A stretch of 64,000 nt of DNA from Dyadobacter sp. CY312 (GCF_021390535.1 NZ_JAJUXG010000019.1:62001-126000); one strand, 5' to 3'; shown: positions 37,592 to 46,080, counted from the first letter of the stretch. Numbers and translations: made by a program. Notes: generated from the letters alone by a model not told the origin.

Positions 37592-38023
37592 TTATCGTGC
37601 TCTGCTAAATATCAGCTGGCTATCATTATTATAAAATAGGATCAGGCGGTTGTTCGATTTGAGGTCGTACAGGTTTACCTGCGGCAGAGCGTTTACGAAA
37701 AGGTTGCCCCATGATGTTTCTTTTCTTTCTGTTCCGTCACCACCAAGGTGAATGGCATTCAACTGAGCGGTTTCGTAAAATCCGGTGAGGTAATTGGTAG
37801 AAGATGTTGCTTCCAGGTCGCCCTTCTCTTTAAAAGTTAAGCTCACGTCGTACATGCCATTCTTTTTTGCAGGTCTGTGAATGGTATCCCTTTTCTGAAC
37901 AACGCTCTCGAGTTCCCATTTTCCGGTAATTTCTTTGTCACTAACAATTGTTGTTGCGGTTTTTCCACAGCCAGCCAAAATAGCAGATAACAGTAAAACT
38001 GTCCATAGCTTAAAGTTTCTCAT
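37592..38023 (-). CDS. Small lipocalin-like lipoprotein
   Basis: A 143-residue lipoprotein from the Met of MRNFKLWTVL; two Met codons further upstream (38032, 38065) are possible but add a poor signal. The lipobox is ILAGCGKT. The mature part opens with EITGKWELESV and continues with YDVSLTFKEKGDLEATSSTN, the pattern of lipocalin-like or META-type small beta barrels in Bacteroidota. Ligand unknown. The gene has its own terminator and is divergent from the AraC gene at 38342, with 318 bp between them that also hold two perfect palindromes. Confidence 0.7.
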   Translation of the reverse strand: MRNFKLWTVLLLSAILAGCGKTATTIVSDKEITGKWELESVVQKRDTIHRPAKKNGMYDVSLTFKEKGDLEATSSTNYLTGFYETAQLNAIHLGGDGTERKETSWGNLFVNALPQVNLYDLKSNNRLILFYNNDSQLIFSRAR

Positions 38024-38302
38024 AAAATGCATATTTCTGACCAATAAAAGGATTGTGTTCTTCAATGTTCACATGGGTTAACGCGTCACGTTATATCGTT
38101 TCTGACAAGTAAAAATGATGCCAGAATCTGCATTGTTTCAGTTTTAGGGTAGAATAATAACGATTTTTCTGCCTTTTTCTTTTGCGAATTATTTATTCAG
38201 AATCTGTATAAATGCCGTTTAAGAGATATACGCAGTCCTGAAAGTCTGTATTTTAAAATAACTAAAAAAATGCTAATTGCGCTATATTTTGATATATATT
38301 TG

Positions 38303-38329
38303 TATTGAATTCAATATTTTTGATCAAAA
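38303..38329. promoter_or_regulatory. Adjacent perfect palindromes before the second AraC gene
   Basis: TATTGAATTCAATA (38303-38316, 14 bp) and TTTTGATCAAAA (38318-38329, 12 bp) are each fully self-complementary and are separated by one base. They end 12 bp before the AraC start codon. They could be operators for autoregulation; AT-richness makes chance less unlikely than the length suggests. Confidence 0.45.
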
Positions 38330-38341
38330 TAAAGGTGTGAT

Positions 38342-39202
38342 ATGAAGGCGCCCATCCATAAAAATATAGAAAGCCAGGTGAGGACAGTGACCGTTCAGGA
38401 ATTGAAAGAGTCGCATTTTGACCCCAATTGGCATTTTCATCCGCACTACCAGCTGTTCACTGTGATGGAAGGTACAGGAAAGCGATTGATAGGCGACTCA
38501 ATTCATACTTTTGAACCAGGCGATACGGTTTTTCTGGGACCGGATATTCCACATTTATGGAGGAGCGATTCTGATTATTTTCTACCGGATTCCGGGCTGT
38601 CTACACATGGGATCGTGGTTTATTTTCAGGAGGATTTTTTGGGAAAGGACTTTCTGGACAGGCAAGAAATGCTTGGACTAAGGCAATTGCTGATTGATTC
38701 AAAAAGGGGAATTGCTTACAAGGGAGCGTTAAGAGATCACGTTCGCTCAGAGCTGGTCGGAATGATGCATGAAGAAGGTTTTCAAAGTGTGCTTCGGTTA
38801 ATGACATTGCTGCACAAATTGTCTCAGGAGGAAGGCGGAACGCCTATTGCCAGTTACGGATATGTGAACACTTACAAGATTTCGGAAACCGAACGGATGC
38901 AAAAAGTGCATAGTTATGTGTTGCAGCATTTTGCGCAGGAAATTCGCTTGGGGGATGTGGCATCACTGGCAGGAATGAGTGAAGCTGCATTTTGCCGTTA
39001 TTTTAAGGCAAGATCCAATAAAACCTTCATTGATTTCGTGAATGAGATCCGGATTGGTCATGCCTGCAAACTGCTTTTGGAAGACCAGTGGACCATTGCA
39101 CAAATTGCCTACGATAGCGGATTTGATTCTCTATCGAATTTTAACAGAAATTTCAAAAGGTACATAGGGCATACACCGAGAGAGTATAAGGGGAATTATT
39201 GA
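38342..39202 (+). CDS. AraC-family regulator with N-terminal cupin
   Basis: A 286-residue one-component regulator of the same build as the one at 8568. The cupin covers about residues 20-100 (FDPNWHFHPHYQLFTVMEGTG, FEPGDTVFLGPDIPHLW) and two helix-turn-helix motifs fill about 190-286 (LGDVASLAGMSEAAFCRYFKA; WTIAQIAYDSGFDSLSNFNRNFKRYIGHTPREY). It probably senses a sugar. No obvious target operon lies beside it: the genes on either side point away or converge. It may act on itself through the palindromes just upstream or on distant loci. Confidence 0.9.
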   Translation: MKAPIHKNIESQVRTVTVQELKESHFDPNWHFHPHYQLFTVMEGTGKRLIGDSIHTFEPGDTVFLGPDIPHLWRSDSDYFLPDSGLSTHGIVVYFQEDFLGKDFLDRQEMLGLRQLLIDSKRGIAYKGALRDHVRSELVGMMHEEGFQSVLRLMTLLHKLSQEEGGTPIASYGYVNTYKISETERMQKVHSYVLQHFAQEIRLGDVASLAGMSEAAFCRYFKARSNKTFIDFVNEIRIGHACKLLLEDQWTIAQIAYDSGFDSLSNFNRNFKRYIGHTPREYKGNY

Positions 39203-39227
39203 TCAGAAATATCTTGTGACTGCAAAG

Positions 39228-39242
39228 GGCGAAAATTTCGCC
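39228..39242. terminator. Candidate bidirectional terminator
   Basis: ggcgaa / ttcgcc hairpin with a three-base loop between the convergent AraC and DUF1016 genes. The T run is short, so this is tentative. Confidence 0.4.
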
Positions 39243-39251
39243 TTCGTTTAT

Positions 39252-40304
39252 TTAACCTTCTCTTTGGTATTTGTTTAACTCGTTCATTTTTGCAATTTCC
39301 ATGGACTTGTGCAGTTTATCGGCAAACCAATCTTTACTTGGTAGTTCGGTAAGGTATTGAGCTACTTTAATTTCAGTTTCGTCCAGCATCAGGAGTTCTA
39401 TATGTTCGGTATTGCCTTCGCTGCACAACAGCAAGCCAATAGGCGTTTCTTCGCCGGTTTGCATTTCGTTTTTTTGTAACCATCGCAGATACAACTCCAT
39501 TTGTGCTTTATAACCGGGCTTAAACTTTCCCAGTTTCAAGTCAATCGCAATAAGACGTTTTAGTTTTCGGTGGTAAAACAGCAAGTCCAGGTGATAGTCA
39601 GTAGCATCAATACTGATTCGTTTTTGTCTTTCCATAAAGGCAAATCCGTTACCCAGTTCCATAATAAACTGTTCAAGATTGCTCACCAAAGCTGATTCCA
39701 GATCTTTTTCTGAATAGGTGTTTTTCAATCCCAGAAAATCGAGTACGTAGGTACTTTTAAAAAAGAGATCCGGATTGATAACATCCTTGGTTTGTAATTC
39801 TTGTAAGGCCAGTTTTATCTGTTGTTCGGGGTGCTTTGCTATGGCCGTTCTTTCATAAAGCATGTTATCTATTTCATCCGCCAGTTTTCTTGTGTTCCAG
39901 CGTTGATTAATGGCCATTTCGATATAAAACAGTCGTTTTATTGGATTTTCTTCATAAGCTATTGTTTTTAAATGTGTCCAGCTCAATTGTCTCCGCACTG
40001 CGTAGACAATCTGTTCTTCATCAATTGTCTCTGCAATGCGGAGACAATGTCTAATATGTTTTTCACCCCAACCGCCGCCAAAATTAGCAGTAAGCATTTT
40101 GGACAAATTAGAGACAATTTGTTTGCCGTATTTAGCCCTATCACCCTGTAATACAAACTCATTGACGTACAACCCAACCTTCCAGTTTAACAATGCTAAT
40201 TCTGCATTGGCAGTAATAGCAACCTTCGTTTTTGCTTGGCTAATTAGCTCAGCAATACTGGTATAAAGTGTATCTACCTCTCCAATAATTTTCGGTTGAT
40301 TCAT
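39252..40304 (-). CDS. DUF1016 / YhcG-type PDDEXK nuclease-fold protein
   Basis: A 350-residue cytoplasmic protein. The N-terminal DUF1016_N part spans about residues 1-150 (ELALLNWKVGLYVNEFV, RRQLSWTH) and the C-terminal PDDEXK nuclease-like part about 165-335, with catalytic-type residues in DYHLDLLFYHRKLKRLIAIDLKLG. Family members occur beside restriction and mobile genes, and a nucleic-acid role is assumed; substrate unproven. It is not in an operon: the neighbours are an AraC gene (convergent) and a secreted protein gene. A 28-bp near-repeat lies inside its coding sequence. Confidence 0.88.
   Translation of the reverse strand: MNQPKIIGEVDTLYTSIAELISQAKTKVAITANAELALLNWKVGLYVNEFVLQGDRAKYGKQIVSNLSKMLTANFGGGWGEKHIRHCLRIAETIDEEQIVYAVRRQLSWTHLKTIAYEENPIKRLFYIEMAINQRWNTRKLADEIDNMLYERTAIAKHPEQQIKLALQELQTKDVINPDLFFKSTYVLDFLGLKNTYSEKDLESALVSNLEQFIMELGNGFAFMERQKRISIDATDYHLDLLFYHRKLKRLIAIDLKLGKFKPGYKAQMELYLRWLQKNEMQTGEETPIGLLLCSEGNTEHIELLMLDETEIKVAQYLTELPSKDWFADKLHKSMEIAKMNELNKYQREG
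39983..40048 (-). repeat. 28-bp direct repeat inside the DUF1016 gene
   Basis: Copies 39983-40010 and 40021-40048 agree at 25 of 28 positions and are separated by 10 bases. Each holds an attgtct / agacaat inverted pair. Copy spacing (38) puts them in different reading frames, giving LRIAETI and IVYAVRRQL. Confidence 0.8.
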
Positions 40305-40376
40305 ATTTCTGATGTCCGTAATAGTACAGGCAATTTTACAATAAACTGAACATAATTTTCTGAAACTGATATCTTA

Positions 40377-41282
40377 TTACTTCCTCCTAAAACTCTCAGA
40401 AACCTTCTTAAACAAAGCGAGGTTTTCTTCTTTGTTTTCCTTCGCAATGCCGATCAGGATGTAATAATCATCTGTGTCAGTGAACAGTATCACCTGGTAA
40501 ATCGTACTGCTATCCGAATCGTTATGTCCGAGGATGGCGTAACCGGGAAGCTTGTCAATTTCAACTTCATTGATTTTCTCAACTGTTGCTGACTCCCCAC
40601 CAGGTAATTTTCTCAGCCTTTCAATGCTAAAAACCCTTCGATCAAGGATAGCCATTTTGGAAATAGAACCACCGGCAATGAACATAGGTTTGTTTGTCGG
40701 GATCTTGCCGTCCTTCGTATAAATGATGCTTCCGCTCATGTATTTCGCCAGTTTGAATTCGGTACCCGATACGTCAATTCTAAAATTAACGGCATCCAGC
40801 GGGTTGTCATTCTGATTTTTATCAAAAGTTGTGGAAAGCATGGCGTCCAGCAGCGCGGCTTCGTTGGTTTGAGATGCTTCGGGATAAATACCATTGACCA
40901 TTACCGTTTTGAGGCTATCTCCGAAAACCAGCATTTGTTTCAAATATACAGTCCCGTTCGCAGGCTGACTGATCTTCAAAATTCTCGCTTTACCTTCGTT
41001 AAAATCTACACTTTTCTCTTCAATTAAAGTCATTCCTTTGGTTTTGAGCGCATCTGCTGTTAAGCCATTATTAATTGTTGAAACAGGTGCAGGAAGTTCG
41101 CTGACCATAATGGAAGCACAGGCAACATTATTCTGAAATCCGCTAAAATTGCTGGATGCCACGAAACCAGCCGGAGGAACCATGCTGTATTTGGTGCCGG
41201 GAATCTGTATTTGCTTGCTAGTTTGAGCGAACAAACTGCTGCCGGAGAATAGGAGGGAGATCAGGAATTTTAATTTGTTCAT
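40377..41282 (-). CDS. Secreted protein of unknown function
   Basis: A 301-residue protein with an N-terminal signal peptide (about 1-19, GSSLFAQ) and no lipobox. The sequence alternates beta strands and short helices in two similar halves. The first (about 25-155) has IPGTKYSMVPPAGFVASSNFSGF and the second (about 165-300) has VDVSGTEFKLAK-like text ending ALFKKVSESFRRK. This looks like a duplicated DcrB/PsbP-like fold, a guess from pattern only. Expected in the periplasm. It has no operon partner; the DUF1016 gene ends 72 bp away on the same strand. Confidence 0.7.
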   Translation of the reverse strand: MNKLKFLISLLFSGSSLFAQTSKQIQIPGTKYSMVPPAGFVASSNFSGFQNNVACASIMVSELPAPVSTINNGLTADALKTKGMTLIEEKSVDFNEGKARILKISQPANGTVYLKQMLVFGDSLKTVMVNGIYPEASQTNEAALLDAMLSTTFDKNQNDNPLDAVNFRIDVSGTEFKLAKYMSGSIIYTKDGKIPTNKPMFIAGGSISKMAILDRRVFSIERLRKLPGGESATVEKINEVEIDKLPGYAILGHNDSDSSTIYQVILFTDTDDYYILIGIAKENKEENLALFKKVSESFRRK

Positions 41283-41362
41283 TTTTAATGTTTGTTGGTG
41301 CCAAACTAACCTGTTGCTGAATTTTGAGCAATTTATACTTTTCTCCCTGAATCACGCAAAAC

Positions 41363-41399
41363 GAAAACAACCTCTATGGCTTCCCACAGAGGTTGTTTC
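41363..41399 (-). terminator. Terminator of the uxuA operon
   Basis: gaaaacaacctct pairs with agaggttgtttc around a 12-base loop, 24 bp past the last stop codon (41423) of the operon. Confidence 0.75.
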
Positions 41400-41422
41400 A
41401 AACAAATGAAAATTACTAAGAA

Positions 41423-42856
41423 TCATCCCTTCACCTTCGAAGTGCCATAAATTCCGCGTTGTGGTCTGGAAAGCATTGCTGATGCCTCCTTGTCATTTAT
41501 AAAATCTTCTTTTTTAGGATCCCATTTCAGTTTTCTCCCCAGCTTCATTGCTGTATGCGCCAGAAGGCAGGCGGTGCAGGAGCGCTGCGCAATTTCTGCA
41601 TGGCTGATGGTCTGCTTGCCGCTTTGTATACTTTCAATCCAGTTTTGGTGTTGCTCAGGGCTTTCGTACAAATGGGTTTCATTTTGACCGATTACCGATC
41701 CTAAAATCTTTGGATCGCTTGCATAAAATGCCTTGTTTTCTTTGGCTTGCGACGCGCCGGGATCGGTTGCTGTTACGCCTACATTACCACGGGAAACAAA
41801 TATCCACCCTTCTGTTCCTTCAAATTTCACTCCGTTTGGATTGGTGCCGCCAATTTCCATTTCTACGCCATTGGCATATTTAGAATTGACCAAAAAATCG
41901 CCATGAACATCCCAAAGCCCTGAACCCGGAGCCGGGAATGTTGCCGTGCCCTCAATTTCTATTGGTCCCGTAAGTTCGGTATCCATTCCCCAATGTGCAA
42001 TGTCGATGTGGTGTGAACCCCAACCGGTAATCATTCCGGCACCAAATTGCTCCAACCGCAACCATCCCGGTCTTTCGTTGTGCATGTCGGTTTGTGAATG
42101 AACCCGGTCCAGTGTGTAATATATTTCTGGCGTTGAGCCCAGCCACATGTCATAGTTTAAATTAGAAGGCACTGGCATCTGAGCGGGATTCCCACCTGCC
42201 GGATCGCCCGGTAGTCCAACATATACTTTTTTCAGTTTCCCAATCCTGCCATTTCTGACCAGTTCGCAGGTTCTTTTAAACTGTGGCCAGGGATTCACGG
42301 AGCGTTGCTGGCTCCCAAGCTGGAAAATGACCTTCTTTTTGATCACCATATCAGCCATTTCCCTTCCTTCCTTGATGGTCAGGGAAGTAGGCTTTTGCAT
42401 GTATATGTGCTTTCCTGCCACGGCAGCTTCCATAGCAGGTTGTGCATGCCAGTGATCAGGCGTACTGATAATGACTGCATCTATATCCTTTCTTGCAAGA
42501 ATTTCGTGGTAGTCGTCATAAGTTTTTACTTCCAGGTATTTTTCTTTTCCGGTACGTTCCGCATATTTTTTCTCGATCCAGGCTTTTCCTTGCGCCAGTC
42601 GGTTTTTATCCAGATCGGCAACTGCTATAACGTGTGCAGCCTCATTTTTAATTACTTCTGGCAAATCGTGAGAGGAGCCAATCCGTCCGAAACCGATTTG
42701 ACCGATATTGATTTTGTTGCTGGGAGCATTTTTGCCAAAAACACTCGCCGGCACGATGGTCGGGAACATAGAAGCGGCGATAATACCTGCTGTTCCGGTT
42801 GCTGCTTTTTTAAGGAAGGATCTTCTGTCCTGGTTGTTTTCCTTTTTGATGTTCAT
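41423..42856 (-). CDS. Gfo/Idh/MocA-family oxidoreductase with Tat signal
   Basis: A 477-residue oxidoreductase. The N-terminus, DRRSFLKKAATGTAGIIAASM, is a twin-arginine signal, so export with bound nucleotide cofactor is likely. The Rossmann motif is IGQIGFGRIGSSHDL, and the catalytic-Lys motif is present as GKHIYMQKPTSL, a normal variant of EKP. The C-terminal substrate domain includes HSQTDMHNERPGW and GWGSHHIDIAHWG. It is the last gene of the uxuA operon, 125 bp after ThuA, with paired hairpins in between. It may interconvert a keto-sugar or open a glycoside by an oxidation-elimination route; inference. Confidence 0.9.
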   Translation of the reverse strand: MNIKKENNQDRRSFLKKAATGTAGIIAASMFPTIVPASVFGKNAPSNKINIGQIGFGRIGSSHDLPEVIKNEAAHVIAVADLDKNRLAQGKAWIEKKYAERTGKEKYLEVKTYDDYHEILARKDIDAVIISTPDHWHAQPAMEAAVAGKHIYMQKPTSLTIKEGREMADMVIKKKVIFQLGSQQRSVNPWPQFKRTCELVRNGRIGKLKKVYVGLPGDPAGGNPAQMPVPSNLNYDMWLGSTPEIYYTLDRVHSQTDMHNERPGWLRLEQFGAGMITGWGSHHIDIAHWGMDTELTGPIEIEGTATFPAPGSGLWDVHGDFLVNSKYANGVEMEIGGTNPNGVKFEGTEGWIFVSRGNVGVTATDPGASQAKENKAFYASDPKILGSVIGQNETHLYESPEQHQNWIESIQSGKQTISHAEIAQRSCTACLLAHTAMKLGRKLKWDPKKEDFINDKEASAMLSRPQRGIYGTSKVKG

Positions 42857-42934
42857 TTTTATTCTGGGTTAAGTTCAGGAATGTGTTATATGAGCTGACT
42901 GGTCATTCATTACTTCGCCGGTTGTGCCCGGTTC

Positions 42935-42977
42935 GTCGGACGTTGTCCGACTTTGAGAGATGAAAGCCTTTCAGGCT
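42935..42977. repeat. Paired REP-like hairpins between ThuA and Gfo/Idh genes
   Basis: GTCGGAC, loop GTT, GTCCGAC (42935-42951) and AGCCT, loop TTC, AGGCT (42965-42977). Both have a perfect stem and a three-base loop, as do the REPs at 21 kb, but a different sequence. They sit inside the uxuA operon and may set mRNA stability. Confidence 0.65.
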
Positions 42978-42981
42978 AGGG

Positions 42982-43821
42982 TTAGCGTTTTTTTATCGGA
43001 TCGTTTGGGGTGGTTGCGTAGGCTTTGCTGTAATTTCTGGGCTTTTGCGGACCTATTGCCCATTCAATTGCTCCCAGAATGTGCTTTTGCAGATCAGGTT
43101 TGAGATAGTCACCTTTTTCGTGTCCCAATGATGTGTAAAACGCCCTGCCGCCATCGTATTCATGCCACCATACGGAGGGAAATACGGTGCCGAATGTATC
43201 AAGTGCTTTGCCGCCTGGCTTCTGGATGGTTGTGTGATCGTTCACCGCAAGAACATTCAGGTTGACACCCAATTCTTTGATAAAATAAAATTCATCCGTT
43301 TCCCGAACCCATTTTGTTCCCAAATGAGCCAATGACGGATTTTTCTCATCCAAAATATTCACTGTAAAACCTTGTCCGGGTTCATGCCAGAAGAATGTTC
43401 CGCCGAGCAAGTCTTTAAACCATCTCCATTTACGCTCGGTACCCGATGCAGAGTGCAGACCGACAAAGTTTCCACCTGCCTGAATGTAACGCATGAGAGA
43501 AACCCGCTGTGCATCCGTATCGAAAACATCGTTGTTCGTGTTCGAAAATACAAGCGCATCATATTGTTTAAGATTTTCGTCGGTAAATTTTCCAGGGTCA
43601 TCTGAAACGTCCACGGTAAACCCGTGTTGCTTACTCAACGCTTGAATGGCAACAACCGAATTTGCGATGTTGTCATGCACATAACCTTTTCCATTTTTGG
43701 TATAAAACAGGATTTTTACCTTGTTCCACTTAATTTTCTGAGAAAATGATGGATTGCTAAAACCGGCTCCTAACAGGATCAGGAGGCAAATAAAGCTTTT
43801 AACGAAACTGATTTTTTTCAT
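42982..43821 (-). CDS. ThuA-domain (trehalose-utilisation-like) secreted protein
   Basis: A 279-residue protein from the Met of MKKISFVKSF, which starts a clean signal peptide ending PSFSQ. An upstream Met at 43842 overlaps the preceding stop codon as TAATG and would suggest coupling; it adds seven residues. The class-I glutamine-amidotransferase-like ThuA fold covers about residues 35-255 (VKILFYTKNGKGYVHDNIANSVVAI, GGNFVGLHSASGTERKW). The typical catalytic Cys is not present. ThuA proteins are linked to sugar and keto-glycoside utilisation, but the reaction is not settled. It is cotranscribed with SDR, uxuA and Gfo/Idh. Confidence 0.88.
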   Translation of the reverse strand: MKKISFVKSFICLLILLGAGFSNPSFSQKIKWNKVKILFYTKNGKGYVHDNIANSVVAIQALSKQHGFTVDVSDDPGKFTDENLKQYDALVFSNTNNDVFDTDAQRVSLMRYIQAGGNFVGLHSASGTERKWRWFKDLLGGTFFWHEPGQGFTVNILDEKNPSLAHLGTKWVRETDEFYFIKELGVNLNVLAVNDHTTIQKPGGKALDTFGTVFPSVWWHEYDGGRAFYTSLGHEKGDYLKPDLQKHILGAIEWAIGPQKPRNYSKAYATTPNDPIKKR

Positions 43822-43841
43822 TGTAGGAATAGAATTAAGCA

Positions 43842-44636
43842 TTAAAAACCGATTGAATTTCCACCGTCTACCGGCAATGTCACACCTGTAATAAACTTGG
43901 CAGCGGAAGACGCCAGGAATACGGCGGCCAGTCCGATATCGTCTGGCTTGCCCCAGGTTCCCATTGGTGTACGGTCCATTGCCTTGTCACGCCGCGCCGG
44001 ATCACCTCCCATGGCAGTTAGCATCATAGGCGTTTCTATAAAACCAGGAGCTACGGCGTTTATCCTTACATTGTGCGGAGAAAATTCTGTCGCCAGTGCC
44101 TTCACCATTCCGCCCACTGCTGATTTTGAAGCTGTGTAAGCCACCACACGGTCGATACCATACAGCGCTGCCATGGAGGTGATCATGATAATTGAACCCT
44201 GTTTACGCTCAATCATTCTTTTTCCACATTCTCTGGTCATCGAAAACACAGAATAAAGATTGGTTTGGACAATCTTGTCAAAATCTTCATCGGTAACCTC
44301 CACAGCATGTTTTTTCATATTGATGCCCGCGTTGTTGACCAGAATATCAATCAGTCCGTTCCGGGTTTCAATGTCGGCAACAAGTTGAGGAATGGTTTCC
44401 AGTTTGGTTATATCATTAACCATATACGATGCATTTGATCCCAGCGTTTCGACTGCTTCCTGTAATACCGATTCACGGCGACCGGTGAGAATCACTTTTG
44501 CGCCGGCCTGTACCATGGATTGTGCGATATAAAATCCAATACCGCTGCCTCCGCCTGTTACTACTGCTATCTTGCCAGCCAGTGAAAAAGCTTGCTGGTG
44601 AATGTTTGCCTCAGATACATTGTGATCTGTACTCAT
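43842..44636 (-). CDS. SDR-family oxidoreductase, likely mannonate/gluconate-type dehydrogenase
   Basis: A 264-residue classical short-chain dehydrogenase. Cofactor motif TGGGSGIGFYIA (about residues 27-38), NNAG (about 105-108), catalytic Ser in MITSMAALYG, and YTASKS with Tyr and Lys. Its place directly after uxuA (28 bp) suggests that it reduces fructuronate to mannonate in place of classical UxuB. The stop overlaps a possible start of the ThuA gene. Gluconate 5-dehydrogenase-like activity is an alternative. Cytoplasmic. Confidence 0.9.
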   Translation of the reverse strand: MSTDHNVSEANIHQQAFSLAGKIAVVTGGGSGIGFYIAQSMVQAGAKVILTGRRESVLQEAVETLGSNASYMVNDITKLETIPQLVADIETRNGLIDILVNNAGINMKKHAVEVTDEDFDKIVQTNLYSVFSMTRECGKRMIERKQGSIIMITSMAALYGIDRVVAYTASKSAVGGMVKALATEFSPHNVRINAVAPGFIETPMMLTAMGGDPARRDKAMDRTPMGTWGKPDDIGLAAVFLASSAAKFITGVTLPVDGGNSIGF

Positions 44637-44664
44637 AGATTTATGATGTGATGTTTTTAAAATG

Positions 44665-45867
44665 TCAGCCTAAATGATGTGCTCGTTTGATGCCCATTTC
44701 CAATCCTCTTAATTCAGCCAGCGCTTTCAGCCTGCCAATGCCGGAATATCCCGGATATGTTTTTTTATGTAAATCTTCCAGCATCTGGAAACCATGGTCG
44801 GGCCGCATCGGTAGTTCCTGACCGGGATTATCTGTTGCTTTTCGCTTCTGTTCTTCTTCCAGAAGCGCTTTCACAACTTCATACATGTCCACATCGCCGT
44901 TCAAATGCGGTGCTTCATGAAAATTTCGGGTACCCGTTTCTCTTTTGGTTGTACGCAAATGCACAAAATGGATTCTGCCTCCATAATTTCTGATAATTTC
45001 TACAAGATCATTGTCTGCTCTCACACCAAGTGAACCGGTGCAAAATGTGATACCGTTTGCACGTACATTACTCGCATTCATCAATTGCTCAAAATCTGAT
45101 TGGGTACTGACAACTCTCGGAAGACCTAGTAACGACCTTGGCGGATCGTCGGGATGAATACAGAGATTGATGCCCAGCTCCTGAGCAAGCGGTGCGACTT
45201 CTTTGACGAAATAATATAAGTTATCCCGAAGCTGCTGATCTCCTATCTCAGAGTAAGCATCCAGTAAAGACTGAAAAATGGAAAGATCAAAAGCTTCTTC
45301 GGAACCGGGCAAACCGAGTAAAACAGTATTCGTTAACACTGCAATTTCATCTTGAGACATGCTTTGAAACTTGCTCAGAGCAGATTGCTGAATTTTAGAT
45401 TCATAATCCAAAGCCGCGTTAGGACGTTTCAGAATATAAAGGTCAAACAAAGCAAAATCTTCCCAAACGAATCGTAAGGTTTTATGTCCCTCCGGAAGTG
45501 TATAATCAAGTTGTGTACGCGACCAGTCCAGAACCGGCATAAAGTTGTAGCAAACCGTGTTGATACCGCATGCAGCCAGATTCCTGAGCGATTCTTTGTA
45601 ATTTTCAATATACAACTCGCGGGTTGGAAGCCCTTTTTTAATGTGCTCATGAACAGGCAGACTTTCTACTACGAGCCACTGCAACGGAGTGTATTCCTCG
45701 TTACCAGCTTCTATGATGCTTTTTCTCTCCTGGATGGCTTCCACGCTCCACACATCTCCCACGGGTATCTGATGTAGCGCGCTCACAACTCCGGTACAGC
45801 CGGCCTGACGAATATCCATCAAAGAGACTGGGTCATTGGGGCCGAACCAGCGCATGGTATGTATCAT
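44665..45867 (-). CDS. uxuA: Mannonate dehydratase
   Basis: Converts D-mannonate to 2-keto-3-deoxygluconate, the second half of hexuronate catabolism. At 400 residues it has the family length. The start MIHTMRWFGPNDPVSLMDIRQAG aligns with known UxuA N-termini, so the first Met is retained over the one at residue 5. Further motifs: NTVCYNFMPVLDWSRTQLDY, LCIHPDDPPRSLLGLPRVVST and the metal-site region HFVHLRTTKRE, GDVDMYEV, RPDHG. It heads the operon uxuA, SDR, ThuA, Gfo/Idh and is divergent from the LacI gene, with two operator palindromes between them. Confidence 0.95.
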   Translation of the reverse strand: MIHTMRWFGPNDPVSLMDIRQAGCTGVVSALHQIPVGDVWSVEAIQERKSIIEAGNEEYTPLQWLVVESLPVHEHIKKGLPTRELYIENYKESLRNLAACGINTVCYNFMPVLDWSRTQLDYTLPEGHKTLRFVWEDFALFDLYILKRPNAALDYESKIQQSALSKFQSMSQDEIAVLTNTVLLGLPGSEEAFDLSIFQSLLDAYSEIGDQQLRDNLYYFVKEVAPLAQELGINLCIHPDDPPRSLLGLPRVVSTQSDFEQLMNASNVRANGITFCTGSLGVRADNDLVEIIRNYGGRIHFVHLRTTKRETGTRNFHEAPHLNGDVDMYEVVKALLEEEQKRKATDNPGQELPMRPDHGFQMLEDLHKKTYPGYSGIGRLKALAELRGLEMGIKRAHHLG

Positions 45868-45923
45868 AGGATTAATTCACTGCTAAAAATTGATGTATAA
45901 ATATCTTTATATTATTTTGCATT

Positions 45924-45935
45924 GCAACCGATTGC
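45924..45935. promoter_or_regulatory. LacI-family operator, copy 1 (uxuA side)
   Basis: gcaaccgattgc, a 12-bp dyad with the central CG-type step of LacI-family sites, inside ttgcaaccgattgcat. It lies 57 bp upstream of uxuA. Confidence 0.75.
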
Positions 45936-46004
45936 ATAAATAATTATAAATTGGGTTATTCTGAATTTGGATGTTACTGCCGGCAAAATATCGGGGGATA
46001 TGTA

Positions 46005-46040
46005 TTGTGACGCAATCGGTTGCAATTTCCCTTACATTTG
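46005..46040 (+). promoter_or_regulatory. Promoter of the LacI gene with operator copy 2
   Basis: TACATTTG (46033-46040) fits the -7 element and TTG at 46005-46007 is a possible -33. The second operator, gcaatcggttgc (46012-46023), is the exact reverse complement of copy 1 and sits between them. Its centre is 88 bp from copy 1. This points to autorepression. Confidence 0.65.
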
Positions 46041-46080
46041 AAAGAAATTAATTGAATAGAAATTTAAGACCTTCCGCCTG

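Noticed and set aside
39252-40304. DUF1016 gene as part of a restriction or defence island
   Set aside because: No methyltransferase, specificity subunit or other defence gene in the surrounding window.
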